Notes under the pieces: model-generated | The model's input: the letters and a program-made list of their open reading frames with translations, nothing else | Databases searched by the model: none | Told to the model about the DNA's origin: nothing | Part shown: piece by piece, positions 52,324 to 62,078 of the stretch | Numbering within the stretch: position 1 is the first letter of the stretch | Layout: the number at the start of each line of letters is the position of its first letter | Assembly (NCBI GenBank): GCA_937873715.1 | Contig: CALMYJ010000003.1 | Span: 552,886-616,885 of the forward strand | Origin: an uncultured Chitinophagaceae bacterium | Lineage (GTDB): Bacteria; Bacteroidota; Bacteroidia; Chitinophagales; Chitinophagaceae | Length of the DNA stretch: 64,000 nucleotides | Reading direction: 5' to 3' | Made by a program: the position numbers and the translations under genes

Positions 52324-54627
52324 ATGTTGAACGGAGCGTCGCCAATGAGGCTTAATCAGGGGTATAATGCCCGCAGTAAAAAAAAGTCAACCGGCACAGT
52401 TGCGGCCATCAAAACTACAGTGTGCGGCCTGCTGATGTATTTGGCTTTTCACTGTTGTAGTGCACAACTAAAAACGATTGATCAAAGGGTTGATTCGGTG
52501 TTAAAACTGATGACACTCGAAGAAAAAGTAGGGCAGATGAACCAGTACAATGGCCCCTGGGCGGCCACCGGGCCTTTAACCAACGATGACAAACTGGTTG
52601 ACCAGGTAAAAGAGGGCAAAGTAGGCTCCATGCTGAATGTAACCGGTGCTGCCCGAACAAGAGAGCTGCAGCAGCTTGCCCTGCAGTCGAGGTTAAAAAT
52701 TCCGTTGTTGTTTGGGCAGGATGTGATACATGGTTACCGTACCACTTTTCCGATTCCCTTAGCCGAGGCAGCAAGTTGGGATCTGCCGGCTATCGAACGT
52801 TCGGCAAGGATTGCAGCCATTGAAGCCAGTGCTGCCGGGGTGCACTGGACTTTTGCGCCGATGGTGGATATCAGCCGCGACCCACGCTGGGGCCGGGTAA
52901 TGGAAGGTGCTGGTGAAGACCCTTACCTCGGTGCTCAAATTGCTGCGGCAAGGGTAAAAGGTTTCCAGGGAAAAGGCCTTGGTAATACAGATGCTGTAAT
53001 GGCCTGCGCCAAGCACTTTGCGGCCTATGGTGCTGCAGTTGGCGGAAGGGATTACAATAGCGTGGATATGAGCCTGCGCCAGTTGTGGGAAACCTACCTG
53101 CCTCCTTTTGAAGCGGCAGCCAAAGCCGGGGTGGCTACTTTTATGAACGCCTTTAACGACCTGAACGGTATACCAGCTACCGGCAACGCCTACCTTCAAA
53201 GAAATGTATTAAAAGGTAAATGGAATTTTAAAGGATTTGTAGTGAGCGACTGGGGCAGTGTGGGTGAAATGATTGAACATGGTTTTGTACAAAATAATTA
53301 TGAAGCCGCCAGGGCAGCAGTTAATGCAGGCAGCGATATGGATATGGAAAGCCGGAGCTATATACAGCACTTGGCAACACTGGTGCGGCAGGGAAAGGTA
53401 AAGATGAGTGTTGTAGATGATGCGGTTCGAAGGATATTGAGAAAAAAATTTGAAATGGGGCTTTTTGATAACCCGTATAAGTTTTCAAACGAAGCAAGGG
53501 AAAAACAGCAATGGAATAATACCGAACATATTGGGGCAGCAAGGGATATGGCAAAGAAGAGTATTGTGTTGTTAAAAAACGAAAAGCAACTGTTGCCATT
53601 ATCAAAAAAAATAAAAACGCTGGCTTTAATTGGTCCGTTCATCAAAGCCAAAACGGATAACCTCGGTTTTTGGAGTTACGACTGGCCCGATGATACTGCA
53701 AGAATTGTATCGGTTTGGGATGGGGTAAAAAATAAATTAAGTAACGATACAAAATTATTGTATGCCCGGGGCTGCAATATCAACGACACATCCACAGTTG
53801 CATTTGCCGAAGCTATTGCCATAGCACAGCAGGCAGATGTGGTGGTAATACAGGTTGGCGAGGCAAGGGATATGAGCGGCGAAGCCAAAAGCCGCAGCAG
53901 CATCCGCCTGCCCGGCGTGCAGGAAGATTTAATAAAAGCCCTGCAGGCTACCGGCAAACCCATAGTGGTAATGATTAATGCCGGCAGGCCACTGGTATTT
54001 AACTGGGTGGCCGATAATGTGCCGGCCATACTGTACACCTGGTGGCTGGGTACAGAGGCGGGCAATGCTATTGCCGATGTGTTGTTTGGCGATTATAATC
54101 CTTCTGCAAAACTGCCCATGAGTTTTCCCTTAACGGAAGGGCAAATACCTATTTACTATAATCACTACAACACAGGCCGGCCGGCAGCAGGCGACAGCGA
54201 CAGATTTTACCGTTCTGCCTATATCGATTTATCATTATACCCACGCTATGCTTTTGGCTATGGCTTAAGTTATGCCAGCTTTACCTACAATAATTTCAAG
54301 GTAGATAAATCTTTCCGCAAGGATGGAAAATTGCAGGTGTCCGTTACAGTTAGCAATACCGGCGATTACGATGGTGAAGAAACCGTACAGCTCTATACAC
54401 GGGATGTATCGGCTTCTGTAGTACGTCCGGTTAAAGAATTAAAGCACTTTCAAAAAGTATTTTTAAAAAAAGGGGAACATAAAGACGTACACTTTACTTT
54501 AACTAAAGCAGATTTAAGTTTTTATAACGATCAACTGCAGCAGGTATTTGAGCCCGGAGATTTTAAAGTATTTACAGGCGGTAGCTCGGATAAAGTGCTG
54601 GAAGCCCGATTTTCAATATCGAAATAA
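52324..54627 (+). CDS. GH3 beta-glucosidase (BglX-like), second copy
   Basis: About 767 residues from the ATG at 52324; ATGs at 52300 and 52345 are also in frame and the choice is uncertain. A Lys-rich n-region and hydrophobic stretch ending CCSAQ form the signal peptide. GH3 blocks: DPRWGRVMEGAGEDPYLG, KHFAAYGAAVGGRDYN, nucleophile Asp in GFVVSDWGS (codon at 53248), GEARDMSGEAKSR, then a fibronectin-III-like C-terminal domain. Differs from the copy at 46991 at the nucleophile motif (SDW versus TDY), so preferences may differ. The N-terminus reads through a leader-like repeat (copy C). Confidence 0.9.
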   Translation: MLNGASPMRLNQGYNARSKKKSTGTVAAIKTTVCGLLMYLAFHCCSAQLKTIDQRVDSVLKLMTLEEKVGQMNQYNGPWAATGPLTNDDKLVDQVKEGKVGSMLNVTGAARTRELQQLALQSRLKIPLLFGQDVIHGYRTTFPIPLAEAASWDLPAIERSARIAAIEASAAGVHWTFAPMVDISRDPRWGRVMEGAGEDPYLGAQIAAARVKGFQGKGLGNTDAVMACAKHFAAYGAAVGGRDYNSVDMSLRQLWETYLPPFEAAAKAGVATFMNAFNDLNGIPATGNAYLQRNVLKGKWNFKGFVVSDWGSVGEMIEHGFVQNNYEAARAAVNAGSDMDMESRSYIQHLATLVRQGKVKMSVVDDAVRRILRKKFEMGLFDNPYKFSNEAREKQQWNNTEHIGAARDMAKKSIVLLKNEKQLLPLSKKIKTLALIGPFIKAKTDNLGFWSYDWPDDTARIVSVWDGVKNKLSNDTKLLYARGCNINDTSTVAFAEAIAIAQQADVVVIQVGEARDMSGEAKSRSSIRLPGVQEDLIKALQATGKPIVVMINAGRPLVFNWVADNVPAILYTWWLGTEAGNAIADVLFGDYNPSAKLPMSFPLTEGQIPIYYNHYNTGRPAAGDSDRFYRSAYIDLSLYPRYAFGYGLSYASFTYNNFKVDKSFRKDGKLQVSVTVSNTGDYDGEETVQLYTRDVSASVVRPVKELKHFQKVFLKKGEHKDVHFTLTKADLSFYNDQLQQVFEPGDFKVFTGGSSDKVLEARFSISK
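52327..52386 (+). repeat. LNGASP leader-like repeat, copy C
   Basis: Identical to copy A for its first 20 bases (52327-52346). Reads LNGASPMRLNQGYNARSKKK in frame with the GH3 gene, so it forms the n-region of the export signal if an upstream start is used. Confidence 0.78.
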
Positions 54628-54726
54628 TTTAGGATATCCATTACCGGGTGCTGCAACAGTTTTTGTTGGTACAACTTGCAGGGAGGAACATTTATCTTTG
54701 CTGCCCAAAAAACACAGGTACAGCAA

Positions 54727-55341
54727 ATGGCAGGGTTAAAAAGCATCATCTTCGATTTAGGCGGCGTGTTAATTGATATTGATTATCACAAAACTGCTGC
54801 AGCATTTAAAACACTTGGCGCAAAAAACTTTGATGAATTGTATTCACAGGCTGGCGCCAGCCAGCTTTTTGAAGCCCTCGAAACCGGCAGCATCACCGAG
54901 GCAGATTTTTTTGAGCAAATGCAGGCATATTGCCAGCCCGGCACCACCTGGCAGCAAATAGAAGCAGCATGGAACCAGATTCTCCTCAGTTTTCGCCAGC
55001 CAAGCATCCAGCACCTGGATATACTACGCCGGAAATACCGCATTTTTTTGCTGAGCAATACCAATAGTATTCACAAAAGAGCTTTTGATAGCATTCTACA
55101 ACATGAAACAGGGTATAGCAGTCTTGATGGCTTTTTCGAAAAAAGTTACTACTCTCACCTCCTGCACAAGCGCAAGCCCTACGTGGAAACCTACCAGTTT
55201 GTATTAAATGATGGAAATATGCTGGCGGCCGAAACCCTCTTTATTGATGATTCACCAGTAAATATTGTGGGCGCAAAAGAAGCGGGGTTACAAACACAGC
55301 TTTTGCTGCCGGGCCAAAAAATTGAAACACTGGGTTTATAA
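54727..55341 (+). CDS. HAD-superfamily (IA) phosphatase-like hydrolase
   Basis: 204 residues from the ATG at 54727, which directly precedes the family opening SIIFDLGGVLIDID; an earlier ATG would add about 17 unrelated residues. HAD motif I Asp pair is in FDLGGVLID, motif II in LLSNTNSIH, Lys in KRKPYVETYQF and motif IV in LFIDDSPVNI. Typical of YihX/haloacid-dehalogenase-like sugar-phosphate phosphatases. May act on a sugar phosphate from the neighbouring pathway or be an unrelated housekeeping enzyme. Convergent with the DUF4834 gene. Confidence 0.88.
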   Translation: MAGLKSIIFDLGGVLIDIDYHKTAAAFKTLGAKNFDELYSQAGASQLFEALETGSITEADFFEQMQAYCQPGTTWQQIEAAWNQILLSFRQPSIQHLDILRRKYRIFLLSNTNSIHKRAFDSILQHETGYSSLDGFFEKSYYSHLLHKRKPYVETYQFVLNDGNMLAAETLFIDDSPVNIVGAKEAGLQTQLLLPGQKIETLGL

Positions 55342-55379
55342 AAGCATAACAGTACAAATAACCCGTAGGGCAGCATTCA

Positions 55380-55634
55380 TTATTTTACTTCTTCAAATTC
55401 AATATAATCGTCACTGCTGCCTGCGGCTTTACCCGTATTAGGAGTGTTGGTATAGCGCTGCTGGTATGCATTTTCCTGCTGCCGGTGCATTTGATCCTGC
55501 ATACGGGCATTCATTTCGTTAAACTGTTTTTTTACCTGTTTGGTTGTCCTGGCTGCCGGTATAATCAGGTCAAATACCAGCTTGTACAATACATACAGTA
55601 CAAATAATTCAATTGCCAGCCTGATGATATTCAT
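55380..55634 (-). CDS. DUF4834-family small membrane protein
   Basis: 84 residues. One N-terminal membrane helix (about 3-25) is followed by a charged, Gln-rich helix (VKKQFNEMNARMQDQMHRQQ) and an acidic C-terminal tail ending YIEFEEVK. This is the DUF4834 family, conserved in Bacteroidota next to rimP/nusA but of unknown function. A TACATTTG -7 box (55646-55639, minus strand) lies only 5 bases before its ATG, so its transcript may be nearly leaderless. Confidence 0.8.
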   Translation of the reverse strand: MNIIRLAIELFVLYVLYKLVFDLIIPAARTTKQVKKQFNEMNARMQDQMHRQQENAYQQRYTNTPNTGKAAGSSDDYIEFEEVK

Positions 55635-55717
55635 AACACAAATGTAACGTCCTGTAACAGATGTGCCTGTTAAAAATTTACAGGCGGCAGCTAATAAAAC
55701 CCTCCTGCAGTTTCAAT

Positions 55718-55749
55718 TTTGGCAAATAATAATTACTTACTTACATTTG
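55718..55749 (+). promoter_or_regulatory. Bacteroidota-type promoter for rimP-nusA-infB
   Basis: TTTG at 55718-55721 and TACATTTG at 55742-55749 separated by 20 bases, matching the -33 TTTG / -7 TAnnTTTG consensus. It lies just upstream of the rimP leader hairpin. Confidence 0.72.
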
Positions 55750-55770
55750 CAGCGGAACAAAGAAACAAGT

Positions 55771-55794
55771 GAAGGGAACGGAGCCGTTCCCTTC
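55771..55794 (+). promoter_or_regulatory. rimP leader hairpin
   Basis: Perfect 10-bp stem GAAGGGAACG / CGTTCCCTTC with a GAGC tetraloop, ending 10 bases before the rimP ATG at 55805. It would hide the ribosome entry region, so control of rimP translation or transcription is plausible. The T-rich run after it is too weak for a clear terminator. Confidence 0.7.
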
Positions 55795-55804
55795 TTCTAT
55801 TTAT

Positions 55805-56275
55805 ATGGTTCAGGATTCGGCGATACAAGCAATTGAAGTATTAATAAATAAGCTGCTGGAAGATTCAGGCGATATTTTTATTGTGTCTGTAAAAATTAAG
55901 CCAACCAACAATATTAAAGTGTACCTTGATGCAGATAGTGGGTTGAGTATTGAAAAATGCATCAAAATAAACCGGGCACTTTATAAAAACATTGAAGAAG
56001 AAGGTTGGTACCCGGATGGCAATTTTTCACTCGAAGTATCCAGCCCTGGTGTGGATGAGCCTTTAAAAAGCTTGCGCCAGTATAAAAAAAATATCGGCCG
56101 AAAAGTAGAAGTAACCTTACTCGATGGCACAAAAAAAGAAGGCAAGCTTACAGCGGTAAATGACGAGGCTTTTACAATAGAGTATGTGGAAGGTAAAAAT
56201 AAAAAAGCCGTTACCATCAGCAGCGACATTACGTTTGCAGATGTAAAACAAACAACCGTAGTAATATCATTTTGA
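55805..56275 (+). CDS. rimP: Ribosome maturation factor RimP
   Basis: 156 residues from the ATG at 55805; an earlier in-frame GTG lies within the leader hairpin. Two-domain RimP: N-terminal VYLDADSGLSIEKCIKINRALYKNIEE and LEVSSPGVDEPLKSLRQYKKNIGRKVEV, then a C-terminal SH3-like beta barrel (LLDGTKKEGKL). Binds the 30S subunit during late assembly. First gene of the rimP-nusA-infB set, followed by nusA after 56 bases. Confidence 0.95.
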   Translation: MVQDSAIQAIEVLINKLLEDSGDIFIVSVKIKPTNNIKVYLDADSGLSIEKCIKINRALYKNIEEEGWYPDGNFSLEVSSPGVDEPLKSLRQYKKNIGRKVEVTLLDGTKKEGKLTAVNDEAFTIEYVEGKNKKAVTISSDITFADVKQTTVVISF

Positions 56276-56331
56276 TTTTTTAATATATAAAATCCCCACC
56301 CGGCAGGGATTCAACGAGGGCCGGAGAGGTT

Positions 56332-57582
56332 ATGGCACGTATCAATTTAATTGATTCCTTCCAGGAGTTCAAAGAGGCAGAAAATATTGACCGCCCCACT
56401 TTGATGAAAGTGATGGAAGATGTTTTTAAAACACTTATTCGTAAAAAATATGGTACAGACGAGCATTTTGATGTAATCGTAAACGACCAGAAAGGTGATT
56501 TGGAAATTTTCAGGCGAAGGATGATAGTAGACGACGGCGATATTTACAATACGCTTACAGAAATTGAATATAAAGACGCCATTAAAATTGAACCGGATTA
56601 CCAGGTGGGTGAAGAGTTGTACGAAGAAGTGGATATCCAAAAAGAATTTGGCCGAAGGGCTATCCTGGCCGGCAAACAAACCCTTGCCAGCCGCATCAAC
56701 GACCTCAAAAAGAACCTGCTGATAAAAAAATACGAAGATCGTGTAGGCGATATCGTAAGTGGTGAAGTATACCAGGTTTGGAAAAAAGAAGTACTCCTGC
56801 TCGATGAAGAAGGCAACGAAATGATTCTGCCTAAATCAGAACAAATACCTTCCGATTACTTTAAAAAAGGCGAATCGGTAAGGGGTGTGGTAAAAAAGGT
56901 AGAACTAAAAAACAACCAGGCTGTAATTATTGTATCCCGTACCAGCCCTGTATTCCTCGAAAAACTGCTTGAAATTGAAGTGCCCGAAATTTTTGACGGC
57001 CTGATTGTTGTTAAGAAAATTGTACGTGAACCCGGCGAAAGGGCCAAAATAGCCGTAGAAAGCTACGACGACAGGATTGACCCCGTAGGTGCCTGCGTAG
57101 GTATGAAAGGCAGTCGCATACATGGCATCGTTAGAGAACTGAAAAACGAAAATATTGATGTTATAAACTGGACCAGCAATGTACAATTGCTCATTCAGCG
57201 TTCTTTAACACCTGCTAAAATCACCAGCATAGCATTGGATGAAGAAAGAAAGCACGCTACTGTATATTTAAAAGCCGACCAGGTATCGCTGGCCATTGGC
57301 CGCAGGGGCGTAAATATCAAACTGGCCTGCGAACTTACCGGCTATGAAATTGATGTATTCCGTGAGTCGGATGAAGATGAAGAAGAATTTGATATCGACC
57401 TCGATGAATTTAGTGATGAAATAGAACCATGGGTAATTGATGCTTTCAAAAAAGTGGGATGCGATACAGGCCGTTCTGTGCTGGCGCTTAGTCCTGCAGA
57501 AATTGAACGCCGCACCGACCTGGAAAAAGAAACCATCGCAGATGTATTGAGGATATTGAAAGAAGAATTTGAAAAAGAATAA
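56332..57582 (+). CDS. nusA: Transcription termination/antitermination factor NusA
   Basis: 416 residues. N-terminal RNA polymerase-binding domain (1-130), S1 domain (about 135-200) and two KH domains with RVGACVGMKGSRI and AIGRRGVNIKLACELTGYEID. Then an acidic linker (DEDEEEFDIDLDEF) and a short helical end. As is usual for Bacteroidota, the AR repeats of enterobacterial NusA are absent. Controls pausing, termination and antitermination. Followed by infB after 97 bases. Confidence 0.96.
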   Translation: MARINLIDSFQEFKEAENIDRPTLMKVMEDVFKTLIRKKYGTDEHFDVIVNDQKGDLEIFRRRMIVDDGDIYNTLTEIEYKDAIKIEPDYQVGEELYEEVDIQKEFGRRAILAGKQTLASRINDLKKNLLIKKYEDRVGDIVSGEVYQVWKKEVLLLDEEGNEMILPKSEQIPSDYFKKGESVRGVVKKVELKNNQAVIIVSRTSPVFLEKLLEIEVPEIFDGLIVVKKIVREPGERAKIAVESYDDRIDPVGACVGMKGSRIHGIVRELKNENIDVINWTSNVQLLIQRSLTPAKITSIALDEERKHATVYLKADQVSLAIGRRGVNIKLACELTGYEIDVFRESDEDEEEFDIDLDEFSDEIEPWVIDAFKKVGCDTGRSVLALSPAEIERRTDLEKETIADVLRILKEEFEKE

Positions 57583-57679
57583 GCCCCTGGTGGACGAACA
57601 ATATTAGGCCTTAGCTTATTTTTATTTTTTAAAACAAATCTTAGCCAGATTTTAAACGGCCTCCGGGCCAGGCAAACGA

Positions 57680-60475
57680 ATGTCAGAAGTAGTAACAAAT
57701 ACACCCAGGCTTATGGCCGCTGCCAAGGAATTTAATATTGGTAAGGATACGCTTATCGAATTCCTGGAGTCGAAAGGATTTAAAAATGATGACCTGAGCC
57801 CCAATGCCAGGCTCACAGAAGAAATGTACCGTGTGCTGCAGGCCGAGTTCCAGCAGGATAAAGTGGCCAGGCAAAAAGCGGAAAAAATTGAACTCTCGAA
57901 AGGCGCTGCTACCGAAGCACCCAAAAAGAAGAAAGACGAAGAAGACCTTTCTTTTAAGAAAAAAGAAACCCTGCCCGTAGAAAAACCGAAAGAGGTAACC
58001 GCAGAAGAAACGCCCGCAGCCACAATTACGCCAGCACCACCGGCAGCCGATATCACCCCAGCCGCACAGCCCGAGGTAATCAAAATTGAAGCGCCGGAAA
58101 TTGAAGCGCCAAAAGTGGTTACCAAAATCGACCTTGATGCTATCGACTCCTCTACCCGGCCCAAAAAGGTAGTAAAAAAACCAGAGGCCAAGCAGGCAAA
58201 AGAAGACGCCGTTAACACCACAAAACCACCGGTGGAAGAAACCCCGGTAATAGCGCCTGAGCCCGTATCAGCCCCTGAGGATGAAAAAACAGAAGCGCCT
58301 GCTGCGGTAGAAAATATTAAAGCCGAAAGGCTGGAAGGCCCAAAAATTTTGGGTAAAATAGAACTGCCCACCGAAAATGATACCCGGCCTAAAAGAGAGG
58401 CAGATGATAAGCGCAAACGTAAACGCATACCCGTAGAAAAGAAAGCTAATGCACAACCAATGCCCCAGCCACAGGGCCGGCAGGGCGATTTTAACCGAAA
58501 CAGGCCTGGTGGCGACAGGCCCGGTGCTGGCAACAGGCATCATGCACAGCAGCCCCACAGGGAGGATAAAGAAATTGACGCAAAAGCCATACAGGATAAA
58601 ATAAGAGAAACACAGGCTAAGCTTGCCGGTGGTTCAGGCCGCGGCAAAAGCCTTAAAGCCAAATACCGCAAAGCAAAAAGAGATGAACAGGCCGAATTAA
58701 GGGATGGTGATGACCAGGGAAGCAATAAACTGCAGGTTACAGAATTTATATCTGTAAGCGAATTGGCCAACCTTATGGACGTAAGCTTTGCAGATGTTAT
58801 CAGCAAATGTATGAGCCTCGGGATAATGGTATCTATTAACCAGCGCCTTGAAGCAGATGTGATAGAACTGGTAGCCAGCGAATTTAACTACGAGGTAGAA
58901 TTTATAGGGGTGGAAGATGCGGCCGATATGGAAGAAGAGGAAGAAGATGATGACGATGCCGTGCAGGTATCAAGGCCTCCCATTGTTACCATCATGGGCC
59001 ATGTGGATCATGGTAAAACATCATTACTCGATTATATCCGCAATACAAATGTAATCGCCGGCGAAGCTGGCGGTATCACACAGCATATTGGCGCTTACGA
59101 AGTAACATTAAAAGACGGCAGGCATATTACCTTCCTTGATACGCCGGGCCACGAAGCATTTACAGCGATGAGGGCCAGGGGCGCCAAGGTTACCGATATT
59201 GCCGTAATTGTGGTTGCCGCCGATGATGCCGTGATGCCGCAAACTAAGGAAGCCATTTCGCATGCACAGGCTGCCAATGTACCCATGATATTTGCTATAA
59301 ACAAAATTGATAAAGACGGCGCCAACCCTACCAAAATTTATGAACAACTGAGCCAGATGAACCTGCTGGTAGAAAGCTGGGGTGGTAAATATCAAAGCCA
59401 GGAAATTAGCGCCAAAAAAGGCCTGCACATTGACGAACTGCTCGAAAAAATATTACTCGAAGCAGATATACTTGAAGTAAAAGCTAACCCGGAAAAAGCT
59501 GCCAACGGTACCATTATTGAAGCATCGCTGGATAAAGGCCGTGGTTATGTAGCCACTATACTGGTACAAAATGGCACTTTGCACCAGGGCGATATGATAG
59601 TTTCGGGCCAGTATTTTGGCAAGGTAAAAGCCATGTATAACGAACGCAACCAGCGTGTGGAAATAGCTCCGCCATCCACACCTGTACTGATATTGGGACT
59701 CAACGGTGCCCCACAGGCTGGCGAAACATTTAAAGTATATCAGGATGAAAGTGAGGCAAGAGAAAAAGCTTATCAGCGTGGCCAGATTTTGAGAGAGCAG
59801 GGTATACGTACCAAAAAACATATTACACTCGATGAAATTGGCCGCCGACTGGCACTGGGCAACTTTAAAGAACTGAATGTAATTATCAAAGGCGATGTGG
59901 ATGGCTCCGTAGAAGCTTTAAGCGACTCACTGCAAAAACTGAGCACAGAGGAAATTGTAGTTAAAGTAATACACAAAGCCGTAGGTGCCATTACCGAAAG
60001 TGATGTAACACTGGCTAATGCATCGGACGCTATTATTATTGGCTTTAATGTACGCCCAAGTATACAGGCTGCAAGGCTGGCCGAAAATGAAGCCATACAA
60101 ATTAAACTGTACTCCATTATTTACAACGCTATAGAAGAAATCAAGAGCGCTATGGAAGGTATGCTTGAGCCTACCGTAGAAGAGAAAATACTGGCCAATG
60201 TACAGGTAAAAGAAGTATATAAATTTGATAAAGCTACAGTAGCTGGTTGTATGGTGCTGGATGGTAAAATAGCCAGGAACAACCGGGTACGACTGGTACG
60301 TGATGGCATTGTAATTTATACTGGTGAACTCGGCAGCCTTAAACGCTATAAAGACGATGTAAAAGAAGTGCCTTCTGGCATGGAGTGCGGCCTTACCATT
60401 AAAAATTACGCCAACCTTGAGCCTGGTGATATTGTAGAAGCATTTGAAGAAGTAGAAGTGAAGCGTACTTTATAA
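57680..60475 (+). CDS. infB: Translation initiation factor IF-2
   Basis: 931 residues. A long low-complexity charged and Pro/Ala-rich N-terminal half (1-330) precedes the IF2-N motif ([17 protein letters not shown]). The GTPase domain has G1 GHVDHGKTS (from Gly440), G3 DTPGHEAF and G4 NKID. Domains II-IV follow, ending in the initiator-tRNA binding C-terminus ([19 protein letters not shown]). Brings initiator tRNA to the 30S subunit. Large antisense frames opposite its N-terminal half are compositional artefacts. Confidence 0.97.
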   Translation: MSEVVTNTPRLMAAAKEFNIGKDTLIEFLESKGFKNDDLSPNARLTEEMYRVLQAEFQQDKVARQKAEKIELSKGAATEAPKKKKDEEDLSFKKKETLPVEKPKEVTAEETPAATITPAPPAADITPAAQPEVIKIEAPEIEAPKVVTKIDLDAIDSSTRPKKVVKKPEAKQAKEDAVNTTKPPVEETPVIAPEPVSAPEDEKTEAPAAVENIKAERLEGPKILGKIELPTENDTRPKREADDKRKRKRIPVEKKANAQPMPQPQGRQGDFNRNRPGGDRPGAGNRHHAQQPHREDKEIDAKAIQDKIRETQAKLAGGSGRGKSLKAKYRKAKRDEQAELRDGDDQGSNKLQVTEFISVSELANLMDVSFADVISKCMSLGIMVSINQRLEADVIELVASEFNYEVEFIGVEDAADMEEEEEDDDDAVQVSRPPIVTIMGHVDHGKTSLLDYIRNTNVIAGEAGGITQHIGAYEVTLKDGRHITFLDTPGHEAFTAMRARGAKVTDIAVIVVAADDAVMPQTKEAISHAQAANVPMIFAINKIDKDGANPTKIYEQLSQMNLLVESWGGKYQSQEISAKKGLHIDELLEKILLEADILEVKANPEKAANGTIIEASLDKGRGYVATILVQNGTLHQGDMIVSGQYFGKVKAMYNERNQRVEIAPPSTPVLILGLNGAPQAGETFKVYQDESEAREKAYQRGQILREQGIRTKKHITLDEIGRRLALGNFKELNVIIKGDVDGSVEALSDSLQKLSTEEIVVKVIHKAVGAITESDVTLANASDAIIIGFNVRPSIQAARLAENEAIQIKLYSIIYNAIEEIKSAMEGMLEPTVEEKILANVQVKEVYKFDKATVAGCMVLDGKIARNNRVRLVRDGIVIYTGELGSLKRYKDDVKEVPSGMECGLTIKNYANLEPGDIVEAFEEVEVKRTL

Positions 60476-60628
60476 AATCCGCCGGTTAAAAGTTACCCCG
60501 GGGTTTTAAGCTCTGCACCTTTACCCTCCTGCCTCTGCCATTTTTTTGAAAACAAACATTTGTTAATACAACAGGCAGATGAATACAGCACATTTCATCT
60601 GCCTTATTTTTGGCAACAATATTTACGG

Positions 60629-61996
60629 ATGAAGTATTTTTTGACCACACTAATTTTTTATGTTTCGGCTATGGTTGTTTATGCACAGCCTCAAAAAGTA
60701 ATTGCCGATAAAATTGTAGCAGTAGTAGGCGATAAAATTGTGCTCAAAAGCGATATCGACAACTCGATTGTAGACATGCAGCGGCAGGGTTACGAAATTC
60801 CCCCTAATGCCCGCTGCCTTACACTGGAACAGGCGCTTGGCGTAAAAGCGCTGGTATTACAGGCCGAAAAAGATTCTATCCCGGTAACAGATGAAGAAGT
60901 AGAAGCAGATATCGAAAACCAGATAAGAGGGTTTATCAATGCCTACGGATCAAAAGAAAGACTGGAAGAAATTTCAGGCCGCACCATTTACCAGTTGAAA
61001 GAGGATTTTAGAGAGGGGTTTCGTGAAAGAAAACTGGCCAATGCCATGCGTGGAAAAATTGTGGACGGTATCCGCATTACTCCCAATGAAACCAAAGCCT
61101 ATTTTGATAAAATACCAAAAGACAGCCTCCCTTTTTATGAAAGCGAAATAGAAATTGGGCAGATAGTGCTGTACCCCAAGGCTGGCAGGGATGCGGAAGA
61201 ATATGCCCTGGAACAGTTATGGGATTTTAAAAAGCAACTGGAGTCGGGCAAAAAAGATATGCGTACACTCGCTGCCCTTTATTCCGACGATCCCGGCAGC
61301 AAAGATAAAGCCGGCCAGTACGAAATTAACCGCAACGAGCGGCAATGGGATCCTACATTTATGGCCAAATCTTTCAGCCTTAAAGAGGGCCAGGTATCTA
61401 ACCCATTTAAAAGCAAATTCGGTTACCATATAGTACAAATGATTAACCGTGCCGGTGATGATGCAGTGGTACGGCATATTTTAAAAATACCACAGGTAAC
61501 CAAAACAGAAATTAATGCAGCCAAACAAAAGCTCGACTCGGTAAGGGCAAAGCTAATAGCAGGCACACTGCAGTTTGGTGAAGCTGTATCAAAATACAGT
61601 GATGATGAAAACAGCAAATTTACCGGTGGCCGTAAAATGAATGCCGAAGGTAGCACCTATATTACCATCGACCAGTTGGATAAAGACCTGGTAGTAATGC
61701 TTAAAGATTTAAAACCCGGCGAATACTCGTACCCGGCTGAATTTACAGACGAAAGGGCCAAAAAAGGAGTACGCATTGTATACCTCATCAGCCGCAGCGA
61801 ACCACATCGTGAAAACCTGAAAGACGACTATAACAAAATAGCCCAGCGGGCACTGGAAGAAAAAAAGAACGATGTACTTGAAAAATGGTTTGCTGAAAAA
61901 ATAGCCAGCTTTTATATTAAAGTAGATGAAGAATTTAGAGATTGCCAGGAAATAAAAGCCTGGCTATCGGGGCCGCATGCCACAGCCGGTAAATAA
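60629..61996 (+). CDS. Periplasmic SurA-like peptidylprolyl isomerase
   Basis: 455 residues from the ATG at 60629, where the signal peptide begins (MKYFLTTLIFYVSAMVVYAQ); an upstream start would add 23 unrelated residues. N-terminal SurA-type helical domain (VAVVGDKIVLKSDIDNSI) followed by two parvulin domains (about 175-275, with LAALYSDDPGSKDKAGQY and FGYHIVQM; and about 280-395, with YSDDENSKFTGG). Chaperones outer-membrane proteins such as SusC. Gene is followed by an intrinsic terminator. Confidence 0.92.
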   Translation: MKYFLTTLIFYVSAMVVYAQPQKVIADKIVAVVGDKIVLKSDIDNSIVDMQRQGYEIPPNARCLTLEQALGVKALVLQAEKDSIPVTDEEVEADIENQIRGFINAYGSKERLEEISGRTIYQLKEDFREGFRERKLANAMRGKIVDGIRITPNETKAYFDKIPKDSLPFYESEIEIGQIVLYPKAGRDAEEYALEQLWDFKKQLESGKKDMRTLAALYSDDPGSKDKAGQYEINRNERQWDPTFMAKSFSLKEGQVSNPFKSKFGYHIVQMINRAGDDAVVRHILKIPQVTKTEINAAKQKLDSVRAKLIAGTLQFGEAVSKYSDDENSKFTGGRKMNAEGSTYITIDQLDKDLVVMLKDLKPGEYSYPAEFTDERAKKGVRIVYLISRSEPHRENLKDDYNKIAQRALEEKKNDVLEKWFAEKIASFYIKVDEEFRDCQEIKAWLSGPHATAGK

Positions 61997-62014
61997 ATAC
62001 AATGAAATTGTTGT

Positions 62015-62054
62015 AAGCGTTCCGGCACTATAGCCCGGAACGCTTTATTTTTAT
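62015..62054 (+). terminator. Intrinsic terminator after the SurA-like gene
   Basis: Perfect 11-bp stem AAGCGTTCCGG / CCGGAACGCTT (62015-62025 and 62035-62045) with a 9-base loop and T-rich tail (TTATTTTTAT). Separates the SurA-like gene from hflX. Confidence 0.9.
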
Positions 62055-62078
62055 AGGAAATTAAAGGGATAAAAAACT

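Noticed and set aside
57652..58533. 293-codon open frame on the minus strand opposite the infB N-terminal half
   Set aside because: It mirrors the low-complexity Lys/Glu/Pro/Ala codons of IF-2, is rich in Ser/Phe/Leu, and has no recognisable domain; a compositional shadow.
60476..60560. Terminator-like sequence after infB (TTAAAA...CCCCGGGG...TTTTAA)
   Set aside because: The CCCCGGGG core would need a zero-base loop and the outer pairs are broken by a 4-base bulge; not a convincing hairpin.
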